Positions 10,614-21,199 of a stretch of 64,000 nt of DNA are shown one piece after another. The notes beneath the pieces are model-generated. The model did not search any database, was not told the origin of the DNA, and saw nothing but the letters and a program-made list of their open reading frames with translations. Within the stretch, counting starts at the first letter, position 1. Every line of letters begins with the position of its first letter. The translations under genes and the position numbers were made by a program. Origin of the DNA: Paratrimastix pyriformis (lineage: Eukaryota; Preaxostyla; Paratrimastigidae); the NCBI GenBank assembly GCA_027972325.1, contig JAPMOS010000019.1:496001-560000 (forward strand). The letters are read 5' to 3'.

Positions 10614-13151
10614 TCACCTCCGAACGCCGGTCCCAGGGCCGACTTCCTCATCTTCGAAGCCTTTTCCTGCCCCTCCACATATAGGAACACATCTCCATGA
10701 CCTGCTTCCTCTTCCCCAACTTCTCCGACCCACCACTGTCATTGAAACCTCCACCATTGGTCTCAATCTTTTGACCGCCACCCAGTGTCGCCCCCTTCTC
10801 CCACAAAACTCCGCCACCGCTACCATGTGATACACCTTACCACCCACTTCCACCACATCCGGCTGGACCCTCCATTGCCTCTTATCAACCATCCCTTCCC
10901 TACCCCGCGTCACTTGGACGACCATAACACCCTCTGTTCCCACCACCCGCTCCTCCCTCGCATGCCAACGATCCTCCCCACACCCAGGGCACCTTTTTCG
11001 TATCCTCTGATTTGAAAGGATCACCCTTCCCACAGCGTCACTCATTTTCTCAAAATCCCGCTCCAATCTCACCGTTAAATCGCTTCTCTCTCTCTCCGTT
11101 CCGCTGCTCACAAGCTCACACTCCTGACATGTGTCCTCCACTTCCACCGTTACCTTTGCCGCTATCCCAGACCTCCGCAATAATTCAACGAGGGCCTCCT
11201 CCGCTTCCCCATCCTGCCCTTCGTCCAAACCCCTCGTTCCCTCCCTCCACACCCCTTCTTCCCCCTCCGGGGTCCCATGACCTCCCCGCAATATCTCGTA
11301 CAACTCCCCCACCCCCCCAGCCGCCTCAACCACCTGGAGGGCCGTGCTGATCCAGCAGCGGTGGCCAGTGACATTAACTATTCCTCTATACATTCCGCCC
11401 CCATTACCATCCTCCAGCTCTCCATCACCCTCCCCCACTCCATTTCCACCTCCAAAGCAATCCTGCTCCCCACCGCCTCCAATCTTTTTACCGATGTCAT
11501 CGTCATTACAATAAAACTCAACCAACCCAACCAGCTTTTTCAAAAACTCAGCCAAGTCAATGTCAGCCCACCCCCTTTTCCGCCCCTCCTTCATCCCCAC
11601 CCATCTCTTTAATCGGTCAACAATAAAATTCCAATTGGCCTGGCATGCTAGACCTTCCAAGTCCCCCCAAGCGTACATTATCACTTGCATCCATGATATC
11701 TGAGCCTGTCTCCCTTTCCAAACCTCCCTGTCCCAAGAGCACTGCCGAAACTCAAAGGAGTCTACAAGGCAAACGGCAACAAGGAAAACATTCGCACAGA
11801 CCGTAAGCAAAAAGGAAGCCAGCCCCATCCACCTGAGCCAGAGTAGTATGCCCCCTATGTCGCCAGCCTGTGCCGCATTCCCATCCCCGGCATGGTCCTC
11901 CATCCCACCATCAAGGTTTTCCCCAAAGTCGGGGTTCTCCTTCTTGAGGTTGTCCCCCTTCTTGGGGTTTTCCTCCATCGTATCCATCCCCCACCCAGCC
12001 GGTGTCGCCCAGCGATGCCCCTTGAGGTTGTCCCCGACAGCGGGGTTTTCCTCCTTCTTGAGGTTGTCCCCTACGGCGGGGTTTTCCTCCTTCTTGAGGT
12101 TGTCCCCATCGGGGTTTTCCTCGTACACGGTGAGGTTTGCCTGCCACATTTTAGCCAGGTTGTCCTCGACCCTCTCTCTGGCCACCCCAGGGGTAACGAT
12201 CCCTAGGGCATCCCGCCGACGTAGCACAGCGGCCCCCTCCTCTCCAGCACCCGCAGGAACCGCTGCGGGTGTTAAGGGGGTCCTGGTTTGACCGTTGACC
12301 CCTTGACCGGCCCTAGCGTCACCACCAGTCCTACCGAGATCATCGATCTCAGAAAATGAGTAAACTGTAATAAATGAAAACTTACACAGACCTTCAGACG
12401 TCGTCCAAAGTTGCCCATTCATTCGGAGGTTTTGTGCGGATGCAGGCATTGGAGCTCCCATCTGCTCAGTCCAGTATTGGAATTGGATGACTGAAAAAAA
12501 AGGTACACACAGACCAACCCCATTCCAGGAAAGCTCAAAACAATAACCAGGCTGCCCTTGACCAGCCTTAACAAAATCAACGGCCACATTCCTAAAAGTT
12601 TCTGAAGATGACAAAAAAGAATACCGGAAAGACAGACTCACTCCCAAAGAACGTGCCGCATCAGCAACATCCCAGAGAAGGATCTTCCATCTGACCAGAC
12701 GGTCAGACAGGCATCTCAGGGGGCCAGATATCTGAAATTCTAAGGATGAGCCGCTGCCAGACGTCCCAACAACCAACAAACCGGTAGTTATTTCCGACAC
12801 CAGACAGGGCCCACCTCCGAGGCAAAGCACTCTGTCCAGCCGGGAGACTATGATCAAAGCATGATTAGAAACTCTCCATCCATCTTCCTCCATCCACAGA
12901 CCAACGAGACATCGGCTAGACATACCACACCAACCTGAGGGCAGCCGCCACCCAATGCAGCCACCACACCAAGCCGGCACACCATCCAACCACAGTTGGA
13001 AAGTAGGGCGCTCAGCCCACCAGAAAACGCGGGAGAAAACAGCCATCCCCCCGCCAACCCTCCTGATCCCATCTCTCTCCCGTCCACCACCGGCCCCATC
13101 GCTCCCTCCATAGGTCTTCCCCATCCCCGTACCAGCATTCCCAGTTCTCAT
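10614..13151 (-). pseudogene. USP/UCH-like (peptidase C19) polyprotein region, unit 1
   Basis: The open frame has 845 codons. In order it has an N-terminal region without known domain, 10-residue repeats of the type KKEENPAVGDNL, a hydrophobic segment (LLTVCANVFLVAVCLV), then a USP-like domain. The USP call rests on the Cys box GIVNVTGHRCWISTALQ (Cys near 11,358), a zinc-binding-like pair CQEC and CPGC, the R-x-x-x-x-x-K stretch before VQPDVVEV, and the His box GRHWVAVK (near 10,780). The final USP segment is out of frame here but readable in the second copy. The family cleaves ubiquitin from proteins. A role in protecting element proteins or counteracting host ubiquitination is inference. 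Confidence 0.7.
11915..12130 (-). repeat. In-frame 30-33-bp minisatellite (EENP-GDNLKK)
   Basis: About five to six copies of a unit encoding EENPxxGDNLKK-like decapeptides. The corresponding array in the second copy (32,750-33,125) has a different number and order of units, so it has changed since the copies separated. Confidence 0.7.
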
Positions 13152-13665
13152 TACCAGTCTTTATCCAACCCAGACAACCACGCTTCTCGCCCCTCTCTTT
13201 TGGATCAACTACATTTACCCCTTTATTAATTCCCCACCCAATTCCCGTTCCCCTCCTTCTTGTCTGTGATATCTCCACCCACTCCAATTTTACCTTCCAC
13301 CTCTCTCCACCAATTCCACCATCTGTTCCACCCCTCAGTTGCATAATGATTCCCTCCTCATTCCAACCAAGCCCCCACCCCTTCTTTCCTTTTCCCATAT
13401 CCCTCGCCCCTTTCCCCTCGTTTTTCGGTATTCAATACATCGTGCCACCAAACAAAACTCGCGATTACACGATCCACCTCTCCAATTGCTCCCACCCCTT
13501 CCATTATTCTCCACCCAGTCCCCTTTCTGCACCCTTCACCAGCTCCCTTCCACTCGTTTTCAGACAGTACCAACACAGAAGGACAGGGAGAAATAGGGGG
13601 GGGGGGGCCGATGATCACAGCAGCTGCCCACCCCCACGCGCCCGTCCACAACCCGCCCAGCTACT

Positions 13666-14676
13666 TCACTCACAGCCCGCCCGTATCCGCAACAACAACA
13701 GCCCCACTTCCTGCCCCTCCGCGCCATAGCCCGGGCCCTGGGGACCTCGTCGGTCGGGATGCGGAGGACGCCCGTCCCACCGCCCCGAATCCAAATCGCG
13801 ATCCTTCAGTTTGATTTGGTCCGGGGCGGTGAGACCGCTCGTCGCAAACCACCGCATCACGTCGGCCACCGATCTGCAACCGGCCGGCCTCAGCACGATG
13901 ACCGTCTTGCCAGGCACATTCTCGAACTGCTCCGGCCGCTCCCCGGCAAAAATCGGCCGGCGACCCGCCACGACCGATGGCCACACTGGCGGGCCCCTCA
14001 CCACACACAGCACCCGGAACACCTTCATCATAGGGTCTTGCACCTACCAAGAGATGATCATTCCCAACCCCACCTGACAGACCTTGCCATGAACTTGTTT
14101 CCCAGTCAAAAAACAGCCGGGATTGGCATCCCGAATCGCTTTCAGAAGCAACTCCAGGGAGAAGTCCCCAACAATCGTAGTGGCTGAGCGCGACTCAGGT
14201 AATTCCTCCATTCGGTGGTCCAGGATGTCCAATCCCTTCACGCCACAGAACGTGTTCAATAACTCCAAATCATCTTCATAGATGAGCACCTCAAAGGAGG
14301 GGTAGGAACCCTCCACAAGCGGCTCAGCGAAACCGTCCCTCTCCATTGCCAATGTCAAGTTCCGATAGTTGGGCGAGGACGAGTCCAGAGGCTTCTTGAA
14401 ACGAACCGGAACACGGACTCTCTGCGACAAAAGAGACATCATCCAACAAACTACCAGTAAGACCACGATCACATTGATCGGGCCGGGACCCGATGCAGGT
14501 CCCCCCCTCACCCCACCACAAAAGCGAAATATACCGACCTTACCCTCACGTCTCTTTTTGCTCGCAGCCTCCGATTGCGCAACAGCTGCTTCTGCATCCC
14601 GTTTCTTCTCCTCGATCTTCCCGGCTTCTTCCATTTGCTCCATCGTCACCCCAGATTGTTCTTCAGTCTTGCTCAT
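13666..14676 (-). pseudogene. ORF1-like membrane-anchored protein of the LINE-like gene, unit 1
   Basis: The ATG at 14,676 opens MSKTEEQSGV, followed by a charged helix-forming N terminus, a hydrophobic segment NVIVVLLVVCWMMSLL and a globular part (YPSFEVLIYEDD). At 14,044-14,073 a 30-nt stretch begins GTGGGG and ends TTGGTAG. If it is an intron, the frame continues as VQDPMMKVFRV with a second globular part (KTVIVLRPAGC). If it is not, the protein stops at TAG. The second copy has 31 nt at the same place. No family was identified; by position it would be ORF1, or the N-terminal part of the polyprotein. Confidence 0.5.
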
Positions 14677-14748
14677 TGTAAAATAACAAAAGGCAGCGAG
14701 AGAATCGACGCACAAATCGGGGCAAAGGAATTCAAAACTCAAGGGTCT
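14677..14748. promoter_or_regulatory. Putative bidirectional promoter between ORF1 and YR
   Basis: Only about 72 bp separate the divergent ATG codons. The same interval, with the AAGGGTCTATGCGACC block at its right edge, is the place where the second giant TIR element inserted in the other copy. No TATA box is evident. Confidence 0.4.
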
Positions 14749-15821
14749 ATGCGACCGGGGAGATGAAAAGCGGACAGCCCATCTGACACCGACAGTGTTG
14801 TCGTGGAGGTAGAGGATCTGGAGGATCCCGAATTCCTCGGAAAGCTCTATCCTCACCTTTGTCCGGTCTTCCTTCCCCGAGGGGTGGACGACCGCGCCCT
14901 TGCCTTGATGAAGAATGGTTGGTCCAAGTCCAGGACACAGGCCATCAAGACGGCATGGGATCGTTGGACCGACTGGTGCGGGAAGGGGATGGACCCCTTT
15001 GAGGCAACGGATGTGCGCCTCACCAACTTCCTGACCGAATGCTTCCATCGGTTCACTTACGGCCACGGCTGGTTCAAGAACACAGCCAGTGCCATTTCCA
15101 CGAAGCTCTCCCTCCTGCTGGGAAAGAGCATCGGTGCGACCCCACTGGTGTCGGCATTCTTGCGGTCGGTCTCGAAGCTGCGGCCAGCGAAACCACGCTA
15201 TGCTGAGACCTTCGACCCCGCCCCTTGGGGAAGGTCCTTCGAAAGAAGGACAAGTCAGTAGGGTTCTTGCAGGGGAAGACTGCAACCCTGCTGTACTTGT
15301 TGGGACTCCGGGCCTGCGATATGGCAAGGGCCTCGGTGAAGCTGTCCCGTTTCGACGACACGAGCCACTCTGTCCAGCTCGTCGTCAAGACCAAGACATC
15401 CCATGGGCAATGGGTTGTCAAGAAAATCATGGGCATGCCAAAGAGCCCTGAGGTTTGTCCACACTGCTGTCTGCAGCAGTTGATCCGCGGACGCCCCAAG
15501 GGTGCGGCTGACAGTCCCTTTGTGAAGATCAAGGGACCGATTCATGGTGCCCTCACGGCGCAGTACCTTTCGAAAAGGGTTGCGGCCGTCATGAAGGAGG
15601 CTGGGATCCCAGCCTCCTTCAAGCCCCACTCCCTTCGTGGAGCGGGCGCCTCGAAGCTGCTCGAGCACAAGGTGCCGGAGGCAGTTGTCAGGCGGATGTT
15701 TGGGTGGTCTGCGAGGTCTGAGACCCTCGATAGACACTACAACAGAGCCCCTCCTGCCTCGTTGGAGGATGTGCTCCCGGTGGATGAACCTGTCGGGGAC
15801 CCACAGGATGAAGATCTTTGA
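14749..15821 (+). pseudogene. Tyrosine recombinase, unit 1 (broken)
   Basis: The N-terminal core-binding region contains LEDPEFLGK and WDRWTDWCGKGMDPF. The catalytic domain has the first Arg in GLRACDMARAS, a Lys in VVKTKTSHGQW, the H-x-x-R motif in PHSLRGAGASKL, and GWSARSETLDRHY with the presumed nucleophile Tyr. Architecture and spacing fit the tyrosine recombinases of Crypton- and DIRS-type elements. There is one frame break between the two domains and a TGA shortly after the upstream ATG, so this copy is probably dead, unless a small intron removes the latter. The gene ends 11 bp before the hairpin. Confidence 0.7.
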
Positions 15822-15831
15822 AGTCTCCAAT

Positions 15832-15950
15832 GGTTTCGTCCTTTGAGGGAGAGAGTGATGGATAGCCCTTATTTAGAAACCCGAAAACTTGAAGGGTTTA
15901 TCGGATAAGGGTATCCCTCTCTCCCTCAAAGGACGAAATATCCCACCTAC
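15832..15950. repeat. Long imperfect palindrome at the YR end of unit 1
   Basis: The left arm begins TTTCGTCCTTTGAGGGAGAG and the right arm is its reverse complement; the stem is about 45 bp with a loop near GAAAACTTGAA. A third, directly oriented copy of the arm, continuing GGATACCCTTATCC, lies at 16,329-16,366 at the 3' edge of the next RT fragment. Such repeats would suit terminal or recombination sites of a YR element. Confidence 0.75.
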
Positions 15951-16318
15951 CCACCCAGACACTGGCGTGCGGTTCCCGGGTTCGGGACCCGCCTTGCCCT
16001 CGTTCTTTGAAGAAGCCCCAGGTCCACAAACGGCCCTGGGCAGGATAAAAGCGCAAAGGTCGCAGGGGGTTTTCTAGTTCCTCTTCCCCCCTAGCAAGCC
16101 GAAGCAAAGCGGCAGACCTGAGGAACAGTCCTGCCCTATGGGTTGCCCCGGGGGTCTTCATTGAGGGCAGGAGTAAACAGGGAGGTCTGATAACCTGGTT
16201 CTCGCGTCAAAAAGAGCGGGAGCTGAGGATAGTAACCCACGGGGATATTATTAAACTTTCTGTTTATTCTTTAAATGTTTGAGTGGAATCCTGAACACGC
16301 GTCGTGACTCCAATGGTT
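15951..16318. other. Spacer between units, no gene seen
   Basis: Contains short inverted repeats (CCTGCCCT with AGGGCAGG) and an A+T-rich stretch near 16,245-16,280. No ORF or RNA gene was recognised. Confidence 0.4.
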
Positions 16319-17202
16319 TCCCCAATGGTTTCGTCCTTTGAGGGAGAGAGGGATACCCTTATCCGATTCGAGACACACTCATTAATCATCTGCACCATCA
16401 TCCTCGGAGGGACCTTCTTGTCCATGAGCCTGTGCAGTCGCCCACACATTTTCTGGATCACCTTCTCCGTGTTGACCTTCATGTTCATCTCCTCATCTAT
16501 CCATATCCCAAGATACCGAATTGCCCCACCCTTTTGCTGTACTCTGATCTTCCGACCCTCTCCCAGATCCAAATCCGTCTTCCCCTTCACCCCGCCACAC
16601 AGGTAGTCGCACTTGCTCCACGACAGCTCCATACCAGCCTCTTCCACTTTCCGCCTTACCGTGTTCACCAAATGGACCATCTGTTCCCTTGTTCTCGTCA
16701 CCAACATAATATCATCCGCGAACGCCAACACCTTCACCTTCCTTCCACTATCCAGAATATATCCCCCCTCCTGTCTTCTCACCTCCGCCAAGACTCCCTC
16801 CATGAAGGATATGAACAGTAGGCAAGACAGCGGGTCCCCCTGACTAATTCCCCTCTCGATGCCGTAGCTATCCGTCAGCCCATACCCCGTGATCACACGC
16901 GCCTTTCTCCCCTCATACAAGCTGTCCACATACCCGACAAATCCCTCTTCCACTCCCATCCTTCTCAACCCCCTTCTGAGCGCCTCCATGTCCACTGTAT
17001 CATAGGCCTTTTTTATATCTAGCGCACACATGTGGAACTCCTTACCTCCCATGATCTTCGAGTCCGTCAACACCCCCAAAATCTCAGCAATCGGCGTCTC
17101 AATCCTCCGATCCCTCAAGAAACCAAACTGCTCCGCCCCGAAGACTCTCTTTTCAACGCACCAGTCTTGAAATCTCGATGCAATCACTACCTGCAATCCT
17201 TT
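16319..17202 (-). pseudogene. LINE-type reverse transcriptase core, unit 2 (3' fragment)
   Basis: An open frame of about 295 codons shows the RT motifs in order: FGFLRDRR, motif A ALDIKKAYDTV, motif B GISQGDPLSCLLF, motif C AFADDIML, motif D-like GMELSWSKC and motif E-like IRYLGIWID. The catalytic Asp residues are present. The fragment begins abruptly at 17,202 next to a giant TIR element and corresponds to the part of RT missing from the piece ending at 29,466. It ends at the left in the sequence shared with the unit 1 hairpin. No RNase H follows. Confidence 0.85.
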
Positions 17203-17204
17203 CA

Positions 17205-17445
17205 CATGGGAGAAAAAAATTAGCGGCGCGGCTAAAAATCAGCACGTCTAAGGTTTGAAGGAAGCAAGGGGGCGGGCGAGCCGGGATCTGATGGGCGGGT
17301 CGAGTGCCCCCACTCACCTCATGACTTCTCCGATGGGTCTGGGGGGTGTGGCTATCACCCCGGGGTCGGTCGACATGGACAAGATTTGGCCATGAGTACC
17401 TTAGCCGTGGCACGGCTAAAATTAGCCGTGGGCAGCAAAAATAAG
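17205..17445. repeat. Left subterminal region of giant TIR element 1
   Basis: Contains the terminal CATGGGAG and, at 17,400-17,435, TTAGCCGTGGCACGGC followed by GGCTAAAATTAGCCGTG. These words recur at 29,410-29,455 near the other end. Confidence 0.55.
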
Positions 17446-17489
17446 ACGCGATGGTCCACGTCTAATCCTTTCTGCGGGGAAAATCTCGA

Positions 17490-17546
17490 TAGACCCAGAG
17501 ATCGAACTCGGCACCCCAACCTCTGAGAACCAGCATCTTATCCAAC
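17490..17546 (-). mobile_element. tRNA-derived SINE fragment
   Basis: On the minus strand the A box is approximated by TGGATAAGATGC (17,533-17,544) and the B box by GAGTTCGATCTC (17,498-17,509). No paired acceptor stem is seen, so it is read as SINE-like. Confidence 0.35.
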
Positions 17547-17974
17547 TCTCCTCCTTGATCTTATTTCTTTCCCTCTCCATTGCGTGTTCCGGCAGAGACC
17601 GGTGCGTGCTCCTGCTGTCGGACAGCGAGTACGCCGTCGGGGCCCTGTGCCGCGCCACCTGCCTGACCCAGTCGCAGCAGGAGGTCCTCCGACTCCGGGA
17701 CGAACTGGTCTCACGGTGGCCGCGCCTCCTCTGCCATCACGTGCCCTCCCACGTGGACGAGGTGGCCCCCGGCTGCCCCCACCTGTCCCCTGTGGGGCAA
17801 CTTGCAGGCCGACCGGCTGGCCGGCGAGGCCCAGGAGCCCCGCCCCCCACCGACAAGGCCGGCTCGCCCACCCCCATCCAACAGGGCTTGGCCTGCCCGC
17901 AGACCCCTCGGGCCCAAAGGACGCCCGTTGCCGGACCCCACCCGGCCCTTCACGCTCGCGGTGGCCAGGAGGAA

Positions 17975-18099
17975 GAGGGTGATGATGATGATGATGATGA
18001 TGATGATGAGGAGGAGGAGGAGGAGGAGGAGGAGGAGGATTAGAGGAGGAGGGTGACGATGATGATGATGATGACTGGATGATGATGACTGGATGATGA

Positions 18100-18133
<34 letters not shown>

Positions 18134-18235
18134 GAATGATGATGATGATGATTGGATGATGATGATGATGATTGAATGATGATGATGATGATTGGATGAT
18201 GATGATGATGATGATGAGGAGGAGGAGGAGAAGAA
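17975..18235 (+). repeat. GATGAT / ATTGGATGATG microsatellite
   Basis: Trinucleotide GAT/GAG repeats with interspersed TTGGATGATG units, the same family that fills the introns of the membrane-protein gene further right. Confidence 0.9.
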
Positions 18236-18844
18236 GGATGAGGAAAAGGAGGGGCTGAACCAGGGTGCGCCCCAGCGACATATTGTGCGTGCATGGGGGG
18301 TGGTGGTGGGGGTTGGGGGGGGGGGGGGGGGGGGGGGTGGGGCGAGGGAAGGGGGCGGAGTGGATGGTGGGGCAATGGAGATGAGTTGATGCCGACTGTG
18401 TATGATGACCCTGGTCCACGCCCTGGGGATCCTGCGGATGGGGTCGGTGCGAGACAAGGGCGTGCACGTGGTTTCTATTGACCCGTACACGTATCAGTCG
18501 GGCAAACAATTGAAAGGTTGCAGCGTTCGACGTGGAGGAAACACGAGCACCACCAGGCCCAAAGCCGGCGAGATGGGGGTGCCAGCAGGCGCCGGTCGCA
18601 CTCGGGCAGCGGGACCAGGGAGGGCCAAAGCGCGAAGGGCCAGCATCGGGTGTGCCGCTCAGAGCCGCGGCACGGTGTGCCTGGCCTCGAGCCGCAGCAA
18701 TCCAGGAAGAAGCCAACAGGTTCTCCTGCTGTGTGCGTTTGGGGGGGGAGGAGGGGAGGAGGGGAGGCGGGGGGGCATTGAAAATGGAAGGGGGTCAGTG
18801 GGCATGAAATGAACAGAGGAGCCGAATGGTGCGCATGTGTGTGT

Positions 18845-20345
18845 GTGTGTGGGGGGGGGGGGGTGATGATGGCAGGGAGGGCGGGGTGATGATGCCGGTG
18901 GGGGGGGGGGGGGGGGGTGATGGCGGAGTGATGATGGCGGGGGCGGGATGGCAGGGGGCGGGGTGATGATGCCGGGGGGGGGAGATGATGCCGGGGGGGG
19001 GGAGTGATGGCGGGGGTGATGATGGCGGGGGGCGATGATGGCGGGGGGGCGGGGTGATGATGGCGGGGGAGGTGATGATGGCGGGGTGATGATGGCGGGG
19101 GGGGGGCGGGTGATGATGGCGGGGGCGGGGTGATGATGGCGGGGTGATGATGGCGGGGAGATGATGGGGTGATGATGGCGGGGAGGTGATGATGGCGGGG
19201 GGGGCGGGGTGATGATGGCGGGTGATGATGGCGGGGGGGGGGGGGGGGCGGGTGATGATGGCAGGGGGGTGGGTGATGGTGGGGTGATGGCGGGTGATGA
19301 TGGCGGGGGCGGGATGGCAGGGGGCGGGGTGATGATGCCGGGGAGGTGATGATGGCGGGTGATGATGGCGGGGGGGGGGCGGGTGATGATGGCAGGGGGG
19401 GCGGGGTGATGATGGCGGGGGAGGTGATGATGGCGGGTGATGATGGCGGGGGGTGATGATGGCGGGGAGGTGATGATGGCGGGGTGATGATGGCGGGGGC
19501 GGGTGATGATGGCAGGGGGCGGGTGATGATGCCGGTGGGGGTGATGGCGGGGTGATGATGGCGGGGGGGGGGGGGGTGCGGTGATGATGGCGGGGGCGGG
19601 GTGATGACATGGGGGGAGGTGATGATGGCGGGGTGATGATGGCGGGGGGGCGGGTGATGATGGCGGGGGGCGGTGATGATGGCGGGGTGATGATGGCGGG
19701 GGGGAGGGTGATGATGGCGGGGGGGGGATGATGGCGGGGGTGATGATGGCGGGGTGATGATGGCGGGGGGGCGGGTGATGATGGCAGGGGGGCGGGGTGA
19801 TGATGCCGGGGGGGGGGAGGATGAGGCGGGGTGATGATGGCGGGGGCGGGTGATGATGGCGGCGGGGTGATGATGGCGGTGATGATGGTGGGGGGGGAGG
19901 TGATGGCGGGGTGATGATGGCGGGGGGGGGTGGGGTGATGATGGCGGGGGCGGGTGATGATGGCGGGGGCGGTGATGATGGCGGGGTGATGATGGCGGGG
20001 GTGATGATGGCGGGGTGATGATGGCGGGGAGGTGATGATGGCGGTGGCGGGGGGGGGAGGTGATGATGGCGGGGGGTGATGATGGGGGGGGGGGGGCGGG
20101 TGATGATGGCGGGGGGGCGGGTGATGATGGTGGGGGTGATGATGGCGGGGTGATGATGGCGGGGTGATGATGGGTGATGATGCCGGGGAGGTGATGATGG
20201 CGGGTGATGATGGCGGGGGCGGTGATGATGGCAGGGGGCGGGGTGATGCGTGGGGGGGTGATGGCGGTGATGATGGCGGGGGGGCGGTGATGATGGCGGG
20301 GGGGCGGGGTGATGATGGCGGGGTGATGATGGCGGGGGCGGGGTG
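18845..20345 (+). repeat. GATGATGGCGGGGG VNTR, about 1.5 kb
   Basis: Irregular tandem units made of TGATGATGGCGGGG with variable G runs, some 60-70 units. It lies in the last intron of the RNase H-like gene. It generates long artefactual Pro/His frames on the minus strand. Confidence 0.95.
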
Positions 20346-20749
20346 ATGCCACACAGGAGCTGGACGTGGGCCAGGCGTCCACGGCGACCCACCGCACCCT
20401 CGTGCGCGGTTCCTCTCAGCCTGACCGCTCGGCGTCAAGGCGAGCCGGGATGCGAAAGGCAGGTCCTCACATTCCTCAAAGACACTGACAGGCGGCGGCA
20501 GCGGTCGGCGGGCGCGGACCATCATGGCAACCGGATGCCTTGTTGTTCTCGACGAACTCGGCGGATGGCGATGACGGGCGAGGCCCTCGGGGCGAAGGCA
20601 TCTCCTCGTGGTCGACGGTGAGACTGCAAGGCATCAGGGTGAGTGAGATGGTCGGGATGGTGAGGCACGGACGTGGAGTGGCAGGGGGAGATTCGGAGGG
20701 ACGAAGCGCCGGAAAAAGTCATGACTGAGAGACCAGTCCGCTGAGGGAC

Positions 20750-21190
20750 GTGGTTATAGATGCGTCTGAATTATCGCTCCTGATTCCAACACAAGATCAT
20801 CCAAAAAAGGTGTAGGGGCAAAATCATAGAATCCGTCGCTCATCTTGCGAACGTTCTTCAGGGGCTTCATCCACTGTGCTTTTTTGCCTCCATTCTTTAT
20901 AACACTTTGAAGATCTTGGAGAAGAATTATCACAAGACAACGAACGCGGAGTTGATCGACGGTCGGGGCCGTGAGAGACGACACAGGGTGGCGGAGGCGC
21001 GGTCTCAAATAGTAAAAAGGGCGACAAGAAGGTACACAATGAGAGAACAATCGAACAAAACACTGCCATGCACGCCGTGGTTGAACCAGCTATGCTCTGC
21101 TCGTCGAGAAGAACGCTGGATAGAACCCCGTGGATATTTTTTAAAACCTTTTGAGCGCGTCATTTTTCGACGACGCTGCCGTTGACAGAT
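20750..21190 (+). repeat. Dispersed repeat X, copy 1
   Basis: Contains GCTATGCTCTGCTCGTCGAG and AACGCTGGATAGAACCCCGT, also found at 38,808-38,876 and, inverted and diverged, at 24,290-24,420. The sequence around 20,900-20,930 also matches the inverted 38,530-38,560. Coding capacity is unclear. Confidence 0.5.
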
Positions 21191-21199
21191 CTTCTTTTC

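Larger units (their letters stand above)
9537..15950. mobile_element. Composite element, unit 1: USP-APE gene set (minus) head to head with YR (plus)
   Basis: Two divergent transcription units start 72 bp apart at about 14,676 (minus) and 14,749 (plus). The minus unit encodes ORF1 with a membrane segment, a USP-like domain and the AP endonuclease; it is cut off at 9,537 before the reverse transcriptase. The plus unit encodes a tyrosine recombinase and ends in a long hairpin. The minus unit is nearly identical to 29,466-35,593. Several frame breaks show that this copy is decayed. The short 3'-side homology (AAGGGTCTATGCGACC) recurs beside the second copy, which argues that the two divergent halves travel together. 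The alternative is a LINE and a YR transposon that merely became neighbours. Confidence 0.6.
17596..20488 (+). pseudogene. RNase H-like gene, C-terminal half only
   Basis: The first exon follows a TTCCGGCAG acceptor. It encodes LLLSDSEYAVGAL, HHVPSHVDEVAPG and, after one frame change, GNLQADRLAGEAQ, which match the second half of the RNase H fold, including the Asp of DSEYAV and the Asp of QADRLA. The first half with the other acidic residues is absent, and the TIR end lies only about 390 bp upstream. A final exon at 20,357-20,488 follows CACACAG and stops with TGA after 43 codons. The intron between is filled by microsatellite, poly-G and a 1.5-kb VNTR; a possible middle exon lies at about 18,400-18,735. 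It could be a captured host gene or a retroelement relic. Confidence 0.45.

Noticed and set aside
14044-14046. UAG as a sense codon (alternative genetic code)
   Set aside because: TAG serves as the stop of the first gene, and the in-frame TAG here coincides with a plausible 3' splice site; unit 2 has a different length at this point.
9537-17202. An LTR retrotransposon or retrovirus-like element
   Set aside because: No long terminal repeats, no gag, aspartic protease or integrase. The RT has LINE-type motifs and an AP endonuclease precedes it.
18475-20525. Pro/His-rich frames of about 600 codons on the minus strand
   Set aside because: Artefacts of the GATGATGGCGGGG VNTR.
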